A stretch of DNA of 41,527 nucleotides from an uncultured Acinetobacter sp. (GCA_900321205.1 ONVC01000014.1:1-41527); one strand, 5' to 3'. Shown: positions 16,729 to 25,186, counted from the stretch's first letter. Notes: generated by a model not told the origin, from the letters alone. Made by a program: numbers and translations.

Positions 16729-17601
16729 ATGAATAACATTGTAATTTATGCCACAAAACCGCTGCCGGAAGTACAGTTGCTATTGAGTGATATTGATGAA
16801 TGTGAAGTAAAAACCGTATCCATTGACCAGATTAAAGGATATGCGGTTCTTAATCCGTCAATAATATTAATTGAAGACATTGATGCAGCAAAAGATGCGC
16901 TTATGACAAATAAATTTTCCTGTCCGATTCTTTTCTTGGGTGAAACAAGAACAGATGTTACCGTAAGAGCGGAAGGATACGATTTTATCAGAGATTTTAA
17001 TAAAAAAGACGAACTGATTGTTCGTGTAAAAGCTCTTATGAAGATAAAGGAATACAAAGATAAAATAGAAAAAGTCTCTACAACTGATGAACTTACAGGA
17101 CTTCATAACAGAAGATACCTTCAGGAACGTCTTGAAGAAGAAATCTCACGTTCAAGAAGGTATGGTACAAAACTTTCCTGTATATTGTTCGACATAGACT
17201 TCTTCAAAGTAGTAAACGATATGTACGGTTACGAATGGGGCGATATTCTTTTGAGAAATATTGCAAATAAACTGAATGCAATGATTCGTAAAGAAGATAT
17301 TTTAACCCGTTACGGTGATGAAGAATTTTTACTTGTTCTTCCGAATACTTCTGAAGAAAATGCATTTTTATTCGGTGAAAGATTCAGAAGAGAAGTTGAA
17401 AAGATGGAGTTTATTCCTGCCGGAGAAGAAGAAGCTCACAGGGTTACAATATCAGGCGGTATATCAACATATCCGTGCATGAAGGACGTTGACGAAGACG
17501 CAAATACTGTCGTACGTTATGCAGAACACGCCCTTTATAACGCTAAGCACAGAGGAAAAAATAAAATTATTCAATTCTCTCAGATGAATTTGGAGATGTA
17601 G
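16729..17601 (+). CDS. GGDEF-domain protein with receiver-like N-terminus
   Basis: A 290-residue soluble protein. Residues 1-110 look like a degenerate receiver domain (NPSIILIEDID at the phosphoacceptor strand), and 120-285 form a diguanylate cyclase domain starting with the classic TDELTGLHNRRYL. The active-site loop reads RYGDEEFLLVLP, so the usual GG[DE]EF is GDEEF (residues 196-200) and the second Gly is Asp. An RxxD inhibitory site (RKED) sits five residues before it, and DIDFFKVVND is intact. It could make or bind cyclic di-GMP; activity is uncertain given the loop change. Promoter and ribosome binding site are clear. Confidence 0.88.
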   Translation: MNNIVIYATKPLPEVQLLLSDIDECEVKTVSIDQIKGYAVLNPSIILIEDIDAAKDALMTNKFSCPILFLGETRTDVTVRAEGYDFIRDFNKKDELIVRVKALMKIKEYKDKIEKVSTTDELTGLHNRRYLQERLEEEISRSRRYGTKLSCILFDIDFFKVVNDMYGYEWGDILLRNIANKLNAMIRKEDILTRYGDEEFLLVLPNTSEENAFLFGERFRREVEKMEFIPAGEEEAHRVTISGGISTYPCMKDVDEDANTVVRYAEHALYNAKHRGKNKIIQFSQMNLEM

Positions 17602-17621
17602 GAATAAACAAACTAAGTAAT

Positions 17622-17652
17622 AAAAAAGATGCTTTTTAAAAGCATCTTTTTT
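17622..17652. terminator. Bidirectional terminator between convergent genes
   Basis: Twelve-base-pair stem aaaaaagatgct/agcatctttttt between the GGDEF gene and the minus-strand TonB-C/TPR gene. Confidence 0.85.
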
Positions 17653-18469
17653 ATTTATCACTTTTCATAATTAACTCGGCACGATATCTTTTATATGCCT
17701 GATTAAGCTGAGTCATACTTATAGCTTTATCAATGTTATATATTGCATTTTGATAATCTCCTGCAAGTTCGTAAGCGTTAGCAAGTGTAAAATATGCAAA
17801 CGGTGTTTCGTCTTCTGCAAGAGCCTCTTTACATTTTGCTATACGACGTTTGTCATAAGCCATTTTGTACATTTTGCTTTTTTCGAGGTCTGTTCTGGCA
17901 GCCTCTATGTCACCTAAAAGTTTATCCAGTTTACATCTTCTTGCGTACAAAAAATAAGATGCAGGATCGCCTTCTATTGATTTTATAGCCTTGTCAAGTA
18001 TATTACGTGCTTCAATATTATCCCTGTTAACATATTTTTCTGATTCTGCAACAAGTTCTTTTAAGTGATTTGCGCTTACAATAGAGGAATCAAAAGAATA
18101 TACAACAGTTATACTGTCTCTTGATGCCCCGTCATGAAATCTGTTGTAGGGAGCGGCTTTATAAATGGAGTTAAGAGCGGATTCATCATAAAATTTATCG
18201 CCGGAGCTTTCCTTAACAGAAGCAGAAAGGATATTTCCGCTGCTGTCGAGTTTAAAAATAACCGTAGCATGCCCTTCTTCCAAAATATCAGGCGGAGTCC
18301 AGTTTTTTGAGATTTTCTCACGAACGGTTGTCATATAATATCCGAATTCTTCCTGAACGGGAATTCGTCTTTGAGTTTGTGTGTAGTCAAACCCCTCAGA
18401 ATAAACAGGACCGATAATAAAGGTACACAGCGATATTGCTATAATATATTTTAATCCCAATCTCCCCAT
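17651..18469 (-). CDS. Secreted TonB-C-like/TPR protein
   Basis: A 272-residue protein with an N-terminal signal or anchor (LKYIIAISLCTFIIGPVYS). Residues about 40-125 match a TonB/TolA-type C-terminal domain: YMTTVREKISKNWTPPDI, then HATVIFKLDSSGNI and FYDESALNSIYKAAPYN. A helical repeat region with TPR-like units (FAYFTLANAYELAGDYQNAI) fills 135-265. In classical TonB the domain is at the C-terminus after a proline-rich linker; here it lies right after the signal and is followed by TPRs, so it is more likely an envelope scaffold than an energy transducer. No Shine-Dalgarno site; TAAAAT sits six bases before the ATG. Confidence 0.75.
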   Translation of the reverse strand: MGRLGLKYIIAISLCTFIIGPVYSEGFDYTQTQRRIPVQEEFGYYMTTVREKISKNWTPPDILEEGHATVIFKLDSSGNILSASVKESSGDKFYDESALNSIYKAAPYNRFHDGASRDSITVVYSFDSSIVSANHLKELVAESEKYVNRDNIEARNILDKAIKSIEGDPASYFLYARRCKLDKLLGDIEAARTDLEKSKMYKMAYDKRRIAKCKEALAEDETPFAYFTLANAYELAGDYQNAIYNIDKAISMTQLNQAYKRYRAELIMKSDK

Positions 18470-18481
18470 ATTTTTATTTTA
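18467..18481 (-). promoter_or_regulatory. Possible leaderless-type promoter
   Basis: Minus strand TAAAAT (18481-18476), six bases, ATG at 18469. A TATAAT further upstream (about 18496-18491) offers an alternative with a 20-base, Shine-Dalgarno-free leader. Confidence 0.4.
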
Positions 18482-18561
18482 TTTAAAATTATATGCCCTG
18501 TCTATATTATTTTAAGTAATTGTTACGATTAAAGATTTACTTTACAAAGCGTTATATTTTA

Positions 18562-18590
18562 TTGTATTTCGGGATTTTTTAGGGTATTCT
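18562..18590 (+). promoter_or_regulatory. Promoter of the min operon
   Basis: TTGTAT (18562-18567), 17 bases, TATTCT (18585-18590). The predicted start near 18597 leaves a 30-base leader with aagag before ATG 18627. Confidence 0.6.
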
Positions 18591-18626
18591 TGTAGTGTCA
18601 CAAATCAGTTGGGGAAAAGAGTTATT

Positions 18627-19643
18627 ATGTTAATGGAAAAGAGTGTAACAGAGAACGGGTTTATTATTGACCTGAGTAATATTCAGAATACTTCTCAGCT
18701 TGTTTTTGAGCTGAGTTCAATAATGGAGCACCCGGAAGTTAAAGGAAAAAATATTTGTTTAAAACTGGGCAAGCTTGATTTAAAACAATCACAGCTTTTG
18801 AGTATAAAAGCTCTTATAGAATCAATGGATGCAACAATTGCGTTTATTGATACAAAGTCAGAACAAACGGAAGCATCAGCTGTTAGTTTAGGGATAGTGA
18901 TAAGTGAGTTGTCTTCTGATGTGACTGCGGATATTTCCGCTAACACGGAAGCTTATGAACAACAATCTTTCAAAGAAGAATCTGTTGAAGAAAAGGTTGA
19001 AGGTGCAGAGCAAACTTCAGATGAAGAAGATAAGGTCGTTGAAGTGCATGCGGATATGGAAATCAGCAATCCTATTGAAACAATGGAAGGTATAGAAGAT
19101 ATTTATGACGAAGTTTCCACGGAAGAACTTTCGGAAGTAATTCCAACCGAAAACTATGAAAAAGACAGTTTTGGAATGCTTGCTGCAAGCGAAGGTCTTT
19201 TGCCTGAGGAAACAAGCAAATATATTCTTCTTGATACGGGTAATGTTCTTCCCGAGGGCGTTGAAGAAAACTCCGAAAACAATGAATCTGTTCCTACGCT
19301 TTATATAAACCAGACATTACGTTCAGGTCAGACTATAAGCTATGAAGGAAATATTTTAATAATAGGTGATGCTCACCCGGGGAGTGAAATTATCGCTGGC
19401 GGTGATATTACGGTATGGGGTATCTTAGGCGGTATCGCACATGCCGGAAGTAACGGAAATATAACATCAAAAGTAAGGGCACTGAAATTAAACGCTATTC
19501 AGTTAAGAATAGCCGGGTTGTACGCAAGAAGGAACGACACTTTAAACGTACCTTATGTACAAAAATCAAATGAGTTTACCCCGGAGGAAGCTCTTATAGA
19601 AGACGGAAAGATTGTAATTTATAAAAAATTAAGGAGAGATTAA
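18627..19643 (+). CDS. minC: Septum site-determining protein MinC
   Basis: Inhibitor of FtsZ polymerisation that, with MinD, keeps the division ring from the poles. The N-terminal domain (about 1-90) includes GFIIDLSN and KNICLKLGKLDLKQSQLLSI. The C-terminal beta-helix domain (about 225-325) is unmistakable: TLRSGQTISYEGNILIIGDA, then GSEIIAGGDITVWGILGGIA and AHAGSNGNI. Between them lies a long Glu/Asp-rich linker (about 95-215), which makes the protein 338 residues, longer than the usual 220-250. ATG 18627 or 18633 may start it; an upstream TTG is unlikely. Stop and minD start overlap (taatg). Confidence 0.93.
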   Translation: MLMEKSVTENGFIIDLSNIQNTSQLVFELSSIMEHPEVKGKNICLKLGKLDLKQSQLLSIKALIESMDATIAFIDTKSEQTEASAVSLGIVISELSSDVTADISANTEAYEQQSFKEESVEEKVEGAEQTSDEEDKVVEVHADMEISNPIETMEGIEDIYDEVSTEELSEVIPTENYEKDSFGMLAASEGLLPEETSKYILLDTGNVLPEGVEENSENNESVPTLYINQTLRSGQTISYEGNILIIGDAHPGSEIIAGGDITVWGILGGIAHAGSNGNITSKVRALKLNAIQLRIAGLYARRNDTLNVPYVQKSNEFTPEEALIEDGKIVIYKKLRRD

Positions 19644-20464
19644 TGACCGGTCGTGTAATAGTAATAACATCTGGTAAAGGTGGAGTAGGCAAAACAACAA
19701 CAAGTGCAAACATAGGTACTGCACTTGCGAAATCAGGCTACAAGGTTGTGTTAATTGATACAGACCTGGGGCTCAGAAATTTAGACCTGCTTTTAGGACT
19801 TGAAAACAGAATAGTTTATACAATTGTTGATGTAATCGAAGAACGCTGTAAACTTAAACAAGCGCTTGTTAAGGATAAAAAGAATCCTAATTTACAGCTT
19901 CTTGCAGCGGCTCAGACAAGAGATAAAACCGCTGTTAACGCTGACCAGCTGAAAGAAATATGCGATATATTGAAAGAAGAAAATGATTTCGTTCTTGTTG
20001 ACTGTCCGGCAGGTATTGAACAAGGCTTCCAAAATGCAGTTGCAGGGGCAAGTGAGGCAATTGTTGTTACAACTCCGGAAATGTCTGCTATTCGTGACGC
20101 AGACAGAATTATCGGACTTCTTGCTACAAAAGAAGAAATTACGAGCGTAAAACTTCTTCTTAACAGAGTTCGTCCAAACTTAATCAAATCAAATGAAATG
20201 ATGAGTGTAGATGATGTAGTCGGTATTCTGGAAATTCCTCTTGTTGGTATCATTCCGGAAGACACAGGTATTATTACTTCAACGAACAAAGGTGAACCTA
20301 TCGTTAATGACGAAGATGCTCTTGCAGGAAAAGCGTACAGAAATGTTGCAGAGAGAATTTTAGGTGAGGAAGTTCCTTTCTTGGACTTAGATGAACCAAA
20401 GGGAATTATGGCTAAAATTAAGAAAGCGATTTCCGTAATATCTAAGCTGAAAGTGAAGGTGTAG
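19643..20464 (+). CDS. minD: Septum site-determining ATPase MinD
   Basis: Membrane-associated ParA-type ATPase that recruits MinC and oscillates or forms gradients with MinE. Deviant Walker A SGKGGVGKTTT at residues 10-20, switch I DTDLGLRNLDLLLG, and DCPAGIEQGF near residue 120 are intact. The C-terminus ends in an amphipathic, Lys-rich membrane-targeting helix (AKIKKAISVISKLKVKV). The 273-residue length is usual. It overlaps minC by one base and is followed by minE one base after its stop, so the three genes form a tight operon. Confidence 0.97.
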   Translation: MTGRVIVITSGKGGVGKTTTSANIGTALAKSGYKVVLIDTDLGLRNLDLLLGLENRIVYTIVDVIEERCKLKQALVKDKKNPNLQLLAAAQTRDKTAVNADQLKEICDILKEENDFVLVDCPAGIEQGFQNAVAGASEAIVVTTPEMSAIRDADRIIGLLATKEEITSVKLLLNRVRPNLIKSNEMMSVDDVVGILEIPLVGIIPEDTGIITSTNKGEPIVNDEDALAGKAYRNVAERILGEEVPFLDLDEPKGIMAKIKKAISVISKLKVKV

Positions 20465-20465
20465 G

Positions 20466-21122
20466 ATGAGCTTATTTTCAGATTTATATAATACGCTCTC
20501 AAAGTTTTTTCATTCTCAGGAACAGCAGGCAGATGCCTCGAAGTCAGTTGCAACAAACAGGTTGAAGCTTGTTTTGATGCAGGACAGAACAAACCTTACT
20601 CCGAGAATATTAGAGCAAATGAGAAGCGAACTTATTGATTTATTATCAAGATATGTTGAACTTGATAAAGAACTTCTTGATTTGAATTTTGAACAGGAAG
20701 GTGACCAGGTTGCGCTGATGCTTTCGATTCCTGTTATAAGAGCAAAGGATGAAGAAGAAATTGATGCTGCAATAAAACAACATGAAGAAATGCTTAAAGC
20801 TTCTCTTGCACAAAAAGAAGAAGCGGAATCGGAAGAAAAATCTGACGAAACGGAGCTTTCTGATACGGCAGCAGAAGAAACAATAACAGAAGAAAAAAAC
20901 GAAGAACAATCAGAAGAGCAAGCGGAAGAAAAAACCGAAGAACAAACGGAAGAAGAAAAAGCGGAAGCAGAAAAAACAGATGCAATAGCAAAAGAGCTTA
21001 ACGAAGTTCCAAAAATTATAAAGAAAAAAGATAAAAAGGAAATTTCTGCGCCGGAAGAAATATCAAACACAGGCAACAATCCGTTCAAACAGGATTCTTC
21101 CGATGTGGAAAGTGTAATTTAA
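20466..21122 (+). CDS. minE: Cell division topological specificity factor MinE with acidic extension
   Basis: Residues 1-92 are a normal MinE: an N-terminal membrane-binding helix (MSLFSDLYNTLSKFF), the MinD-contact segment ATNRLKLVLMQDRTNLTP (30-47), and the dimer beta strand ending MLSIPV. Residues 93-218 are extra. From 117 to 170 they are very rich in Glu, then turn basic (IIKKKDKKE, 184-192) and end in a polar tail. Usual MinE is about 85-100 residues, so this one is more than twice as long. The extension is probably disordered; its role is unknown. Last gene of the min operon, followed by a terminator at 21131. Confidence 0.93.
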   Translation: MSLFSDLYNTLSKFFHSQEQQADASKSVATNRLKLVLMQDRTNLTPRILEQMRSELIDLLSRYVELDKELLDLNFEQEGDQVALMLSIPVIRAKDEEEIDAAIKQHEEMLKASLAQKEEAESEEKSDETELSDTAAEETITEEKNEEQSEEQAEEKTEEQTEEEKAEAEKTDAIAKELNEVPKIIKKKDKKEISAPEEISNTGNNPFKQDSSDVESVI

Positions 21123-21130
21123 AAAAGATG

Positions 21131-21157
21131 AAAAAAGCGGCTATAAGCCGCTTTTTT
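21131..21157. terminator. Bidirectional terminator after minE
   Basis: Twelve-base-pair stem aaaaaagcggct/agccgctttttt with a three-base loop, shared with the convergent minus-strand gene. Confidence 0.88.
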
Positions 21158-21162
21158 GTTAC

Positions 21163-21807
21163 TTATCTTACCAGCAGAATGTACCAGTTTTTACGGTCTT
21201 GTTCATTTTCTTTTGAAAACTGTATCATTCCGGGTTTATAAACGGTTAAAAATCCTCTTAAATCGTATTGTTCAAATTTTGAATTACCTGAAGAAAAAGT
21301 ATAATTGTCAAAAGAACGATTGGTGTCATTATACAAAAATATTTTCAGTGCACTCATCTTTTTTTTGACTTTAAGTGCTCCTGTTTTTGTACTGAATTCG
21401 GAAAGAGAAATAATTTTGTAATCAGGAAGAATTGCTTCCACTTCTTCTTTTGATAAAGCTCTTTTTCCGGCAGTATTGTTATCGTAGAGTATTTCATAGA
21501 ACTTCATATCCCGGTTTGAAAATCCGATAAGCGAGTTATTATGAATGAACTCATATTCACAGTTGGTAGAAAAAGCAAAGTTGTTTTCCGAATCAAGGTA
21601 ATCGTAAAAATCTCCAAATCCTTTGGTTTTTATATAAAAAGTTTCACCCTTTTTGCCATCTGCTTTTTGCCAGGTATTTGAGTCTATATTGTACGTAATT
21701 TTATTTTTAACACTTATGTTTTTGTATTTTAAATCGGGCGTGTTAGCAGAAAACGCAAAACTGATTGTTCCAAGCATGATAAAAAGGCTTATAAATATTT
21801 TTTTCAT
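21163..21807 (-). CDS. Secreted protein of unknown function
   Basis: A 214-residue protein with a standard signal peptide (MKKIFISLFIMLGTISFAFS, cleavage before ANTP). The mature part is beta-rich with many aromatic residues and one cysteine (near residue 80); no domain is recognised. It might be an envelope protein. A TATAAT and a Shine-Dalgarno site (aggaga) precede the ATG on the minus strand. It is a single-gene unit convergent with the min operon. Confidence 0.7.
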   Translation of the reverse strand: MKKIFISLFIMLGTISFAFSANTPDLKYKNISVKNKITYNIDSNTWQKADGKKGETFYIKTKGFGDFYDYLDSENNFAFSTNCEYEFIHNNSLIGFSNRDMKFYEILYDNNTAGKRALSKEEVEAILPDYKIISLSEFSTKTGALKVKKKMSALKIFLYNDTNRSFDNYTFSSGNSKFEQYDLRGFLTVYKPGMIQFSKENEQDRKNWYILLVR

Positions 21808-21899
21808 GTCATTCTCCTAACTGTATTATATAGGTAATTTTCTTCTTCATCAATATTAATTCAACTTTCTGAAGGATAGAGCAGTTAACCGTAATGTTG

Positions 21900-21914
21900 T
21901 AAAATGCTGGTATG
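21900..21914 (+). promoter_or_regulatory. Leaderless-type promoter
   Basis: TAAAAT (21900-21905), six bases, ATG 21912; no Shine-Dalgarno site. Confidence 0.5.
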
Positions 21915-22430
21915 AATATAGTATCAAATTTTGTCGGTTCAGTATCACCGGATATGTTCGGAAACAGCGTTAAAGGTGTGACTCAAAGTGTAGATTTGGG
22001 TGATACGACTTTTGCAGACCTGCTTGAAAAACAGATTAATAATGCTATTCAGAAGGATAAGAATGATTTTACGAACGGTTTTGGTATTCCTTCCGTGCCG
22101 AATGTTGTTGATACCGACGGAACTTTTTCTCAGTTAAATGTAAATACAAAGCAAGGGGAAAATAACGATATGTTACAATCAGTAAAGCCGATAAACGAGT
22201 CGGAGAGTTCTGTTTTTAAGGATGTGAAAAACATGTCTACATCGGAGGTTGTTACTTTCTTCAATTCACTGTTTGATTCAAAGCCAAAAATAACAGATAC
22301 ATCACTGTCAGAGCTTTTTGAGTTTGAACAGAAGATTGCTGCCGGAAAGTATGGCAAATATGCAAAAAATGTTATAACAGATTTAAGTGAGTTTGTCACC
22401 GATACGATTAAAATGAAAACAGAGGATTAA
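21912..22430 (+). CDS. Small orphan protein
   Basis: A 172-residue soluble protein without signal peptide or membrane segment. The N-terminus (TTFADLLEKQINNAIQ near residues 32-48) resembles the start of flagellar rod/hook export substrates, but the remaining Ser/Asp/Asn-rich linker and helical C-terminus match nothing I know, and no flagellar genes are near. The next gene begins 22 bases downstream with its own ribosome binding site, so they are probably cotranscribed. No function is claimed. Confidence 0.65.
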   Translation: MNIVSNFVGSVSPDMFGNSVKGVTQSVDLGDTTFADLLEKQINNAIQKDKNDFTNGFGIPSVPNVVDTDGTFSQLNVNTKQGENNDMLQSVKPINESESSVFKDVKNMSTSEVVTFFNSLFDSKPKITDTSLSELFEFEQKIAAGKYGKYAKNVITDLSEFVTDTIKMKTED

Positions 22431-22452
22431 ATAAAAAAGAAAGGACAAGTCA

Positions 22453-23217
22453 ATGGGGATTAGTCTTGCAAAAGCAATCACTTCTGTAAAAGAAGATGAT
22501 AATTATATTTTGAAAATAACGGTAGGCGGTTTGTTAACAGCGTTTCCGTTTATTCTTTGTATTTTAGCTTTTGTACATGATAAGTTGATTTCGCTTATTA
22601 TTGCATCAATTGCAGCCATGATATTTTCAGGTTTGTATATTACCGGGTTCGTGTTTGAAACAGGAAATAAACAGTTAAATACAGATTCTCCGGATATGGC
22701 AGAATGGAAAAATGCCGGTTTGTTAAAAACAGGTCTGAAAACGGCAGCAGTTTATTTTGTATATTCAATAATCATTTTAATATTCAGTTTTATTACCGGA
22801 TTTATTGTCGGACTTTTGGCAGTTGTTTCTGCACTTTTGCTTAAATCAGTCAGTTTTGTTCCAACGGATATTATTTTGGCAGTTTTATCAAATCTTGTCG
22901 GTATATTTGTTGGATTGACTGTCGCACTGTTTATAAATGCAGCATTTACATCTTTTATGGTAAATCTTAAAATGGGCGATATGCTCGCACTCAAAAAGCA
23001 TTATAAAATTATCTGTGAAAACAGCCATGCTTCCTGGACACTAATAGGTAAAATGATTCTGTACGCAATATTGTTCAGCCTTATCTCTCTTGTTCTGGCA
23101 GCGTTTGTTGTTACGAGTGCTCTGCTGCCGTTTCTGTATTTTGCGGCATGTGTAGTGTATATAAACCTGCTGGTTCAATACGGAAAAGAAATTAATATTC
23201 AGAAGTATTTTGTATAG
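22453..23217 (+). CDS. DUF4013-like integral membrane protein
   Basis: A 254-residue protein with about six hydrophobic helices: two near residues 25-65, a pair around 95-135, one around 140-170 and two around 200-245. The pattern GLYITGF..ETGNKQLNTD then MAEWKNAGLLKTGLKTA resembles the DUF4013 family, where an acidic/Trp segment separates helix pairs. Function of that family is not known. The Shine-Dalgarno site aaaggac sits about eight bases before ATG 22453. The gene ends before the strong terminator at 23231. Confidence 0.7.
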   Translation: MGISLAKAITSVKEDDNYILKITVGGLLTAFPFILCILAFVHDKLISLIIASIAAMIFSGLYITGFVFETGNKQLNTDSPDMAEWKNAGLLKTGLKTAAVYFVYSIIILIFSFITGFIVGLLAVVSALLLKSVSFVPTDIILAVLSNLVGIFVGLTVALFINAAFTSFMVNLKMGDMLALKKHYKIICENSHASWTLIGKMILYAILFSLISLVLAAFVVTSALLPFLYFAACVVYINLLVQYGKEINIQKYFV

Positions 23218-23230
23218 TTACAGTGATTTA

Positions 23231-23270
23231 AAAAATGGGGCGGAGATAAAAATCTCCGCCCCATTTTTTT
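23231..23270 (+). terminator. Strong intrinsic terminator
   Basis: Seventeen-base-pair perfect stem (23231-23247 with 23252-23268) with a four-base loop and T-run. Confidence 0.92.
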
Positions 23271-23282
23271 ACTCTTGTTTTC

Positions 23283-23311
23283 GTTTTGTAATAAATATGT
23301 TTGTTATATAA
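23283..23311 (+). promoter_or_regulatory. Promoter of the NifU-like/GGGtGRT operon
   Basis: TATAAT (23306-23311) with TTTTGT 17 bases upstream. A 43-base leader with aaggaggtc precedes ATG 23361. Confidence 0.55.
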
Positions 23312-23360
23312 TAGAACTATTAGAGGATATTAGCTTTATTTTTGATTATAAGGAGGTCAA

Positions 23361-24062
23361 ATGGGCAAAATAGAAATTACCAAGGAAATCGAAGAAAAAT
23401 GCTGCGTTCACCGTGGTGTTAAAGGTTCTCCTGCTCCAATTCCGCAAGAAGGCGAATGGACAAAATGTAAAGAAATTAAAGATATTTCAGGCTTAACTCA
23501 CGGCTGCGGTTGCTGTGCTCCGCAACAAGGTACCTGTAAGCTTACTCTTAACGTAAAAGAAGGCGTTATTCAGGAAGCTCTTGTTGAAACAATCGGTTGT
23601 TCAGGCATGACTCACTCTGCCGCTATGGCCGGTGAAATTCTTCCGGGTAAAACAATTCTGGAAGCTCTTAATACTGACCTGGTTTGTGACGCTATTAACG
23701 TTGCTATGAGAGAATTATTCTTACAAATCGTTTACGGCAGAACACAGTCTGCTTTCTCTGAAAACGGTTTACCTGTCGGTGCAGGTCTTGAAGACTTAGG
23801 TAAAGGACTTTGCTCTATGTGTGGTACAATCCACTCTACTAAACAAAAAGGTGTTCGTTATCTTCAATTAACAGAAGGTTATATTCTGAAACTTGGTTTA
23901 GACAAAAATGATGAAGTTATCGGATATCAGTTTATCAATATGGGTAAATTTATGGATGCTATTAAAAAAGGTGTTGACCCGAAAGAAGCATTTGATAAAA
24001 ATGTAGGTACTTACGGCAGATTTGCAGATGCTGTAAAATATATTGATCCTAGAGAAGAATAG
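23361..24062 (+). CDS. NifU-like iron-sulfur scaffold partner of the GGGtGRT protein
   Basis: A 233-residue protein related to the NifU/IscU N-terminal scaffold fold: GCSGMTHSAAMAGEIL around residues 85-100 is the scaffold-like Cys motif, and CELCGTIH-like GLCSMCGTIHS (near 153-163) adds further cysteines. An N-terminal cluster HGCGCCAPQQGTC (48-60) provides more. It is cysteine-rich enough to bind an Fe-S cluster. Proteins of this type are regularly encoded next to the GGGtGRT protein, as here, with a 34-base gap. A near-perfect Shine-Dalgarno site and codon use unlike the orphans suggest high expression. Exact role unknown. Confidence 0.85.
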   Translation: MGKIEITKEIEEKCCVHRGVKGSPAPIPQEGEWTKCKEIKDISGLTHGCGCCAPQQGTCKLTLNVKEGVIQEALVETIGCSGMTHSAAMAGEILPGKTILEALNTDLVCDAINVAMRELFLQIVYGRTQSAFSENGLPVGAGLEDLGKGLCSMCGTIHSTKQKGVRYLQLTEGYILKLGLDKNDEVIGYQFINMGKFMDAIKKGVDPKEAFDKNVGTYGRFADAVKYIDPREE

Positions 24063-24096
24063 TTAAGTAGATACAAAATAATAAGGGAAATAAATT

Positions 24097-25098
24097 ATGA
24101 CAATAAAATTTGAAGGACAAGACAGACGTGAAGCAACTCTTGCTAAAGTTTTACCTGAATATGGTTTTAAATCTCTGGAAGAAGCTCGCGATTTGTGTTT
24201 ATCTAAGGGCATCGATGTTGATGCTATTGTAAAAGGTATTCAGCCTATCGCTTTTGATAACGCTTCCTGGGCTTATACTCTAGGTTGTGCTATCGCAATT
24301 AAAAAAGGACTTAAAACTGCTGCAGAAGCAGCAGAAGCTATCGGCTTAGGCTTACAGGCATTTGCAGTTCCCGGTTCTGTTGGTGACAGAAGACAAGTTG
24401 GTATCGGACACGGTAACCTTGGCGCTATGCTTTTAAGAGAAGAAACTAAATGTTTCTGTTTCTTAGCTGGTCACGAATCATTCGCAGCTGCTGAAGGTGC
24501 TATCGGTATTGCAAGAAACGCTAACAAAGTAAGAAAAGAACCTTTAAGAGTTATCTTGAACGGTCTTGGTAAAGATGCTGCTCACGTTATCGCTCGTATT
24601 AACGGTTTCACTTCTGTTGAAACAGAATACGATTACAAAACAGGCGAACTTAAAATCGTTAAAGAAACACCATTTTCTGACGGTGAAAGAGCAAAAGTAA
24701 GATGCTATGGTGCTGATGACGTTAATGAAGGTGTTGCAATTATGATTAAAGAAGGTGTTGATGTTTCTATCACAGGTAACTCAACTAACCCGACAAGATT
24801 CCAACACCCTGTTGCAGGTACTTATAAAAAATGGTGCTGGGAAAACGGAAGAAAATACTTCTCAGTTGCTTCAGGCGGTGGTACAGGTCGTACATTACAC
24901 CCTGATAACGTTGCAGCAGGTCCTGCTTCTTACGGTATGACAGATACTATGGGCAGAATGCACGGTGATGCTCAGTTTGCAGGTTCATCTTCTGTTCCTG
25001 CTCACGTAGAAATGATGGGTGTTATCGGTATGGGTAACAACCCGATGGTTGGTGCAACCGTTGCTGTTGCAGTAGCTGTTGAAAAAGCTATGGCATAG
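24097..25098 (+). CDS. GGGtGRT protein
   Basis: A 333-residue protein of the conserved GGGtGRT family, named for the motif seen here as ASGGGTGRTLHPDNVAAGPA near residues 262-281. The family is common in anaerobes and its function is not established. Other conserved blocks are VGIGHGNLGAMLLREETKCF and GHESFAAAEGAIGIARNA. The C-terminus is Gly/Met-rich (MMGVIGMGNNPMVGATVAVA). It has no membrane segment. The gene is well translated by codon use and is paired with the NifU-like gene upstream, which points to a shared iron-sulfur-related role. A perfect palindromic terminator follows at 25122. Confidence 0.9.
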   Translation: MTIKFEGQDRREATLAKVLPEYGFKSLEEARDLCLSKGIDVDAIVKGIQPIAFDNASWAYTLGCAIAIKKGLKTAAEAAEAIGLGLQAFAVPGSVGDRRQVGIGHGNLGAMLLREETKCFCFLAGHESFAAAEGAIGIARNANKVRKEPLRVILNGLGKDAAHVIARINGFTSVETEYDYKTGELKIVKETPFSDGERAKVRCYGADDVNEGVAIMIKEGVDVSITGNSTNPTRFQHPVAGTYKKWCWENGRKYFSVASGGGTGRTLHPDNVAAGPASYGMTDTMGRMHGDAQFAGSSSVPAHVEMMGVIGMGNNPMVGATVAVAVAVEKAMA

Positions 25099-25121
25099 GG
25101 GTAAAGATAAAATTAAAAAAT

Positions 25122-25153
25122 GGGAAGTGATAATTATCACTTCCCGTTTTTTT
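25122..25153 (+). terminator. Terminator after GGGtGRT
   Basis: 24-base perfect palindrome (25122-25145) followed by a T-run. Confidence 0.88.
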
Positions 25154-25186
25154 AATATCATTTCGCAAAATTTTTATTTACAGGTT

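Noticed and set aside
20516-21088. Long Ser-rich minus-strand open frame opposite minE
   Set aside because: It is the mirror of the Glu-rich codons (GAA/TTC) of the MinE extension, has no start signal, and minE itself is certain.
21912-22430. Flagellar hook-length or rod protein
   Set aside because: Only the first 50 residues weakly resemble such proteins and there are no flagellar genes nearby.
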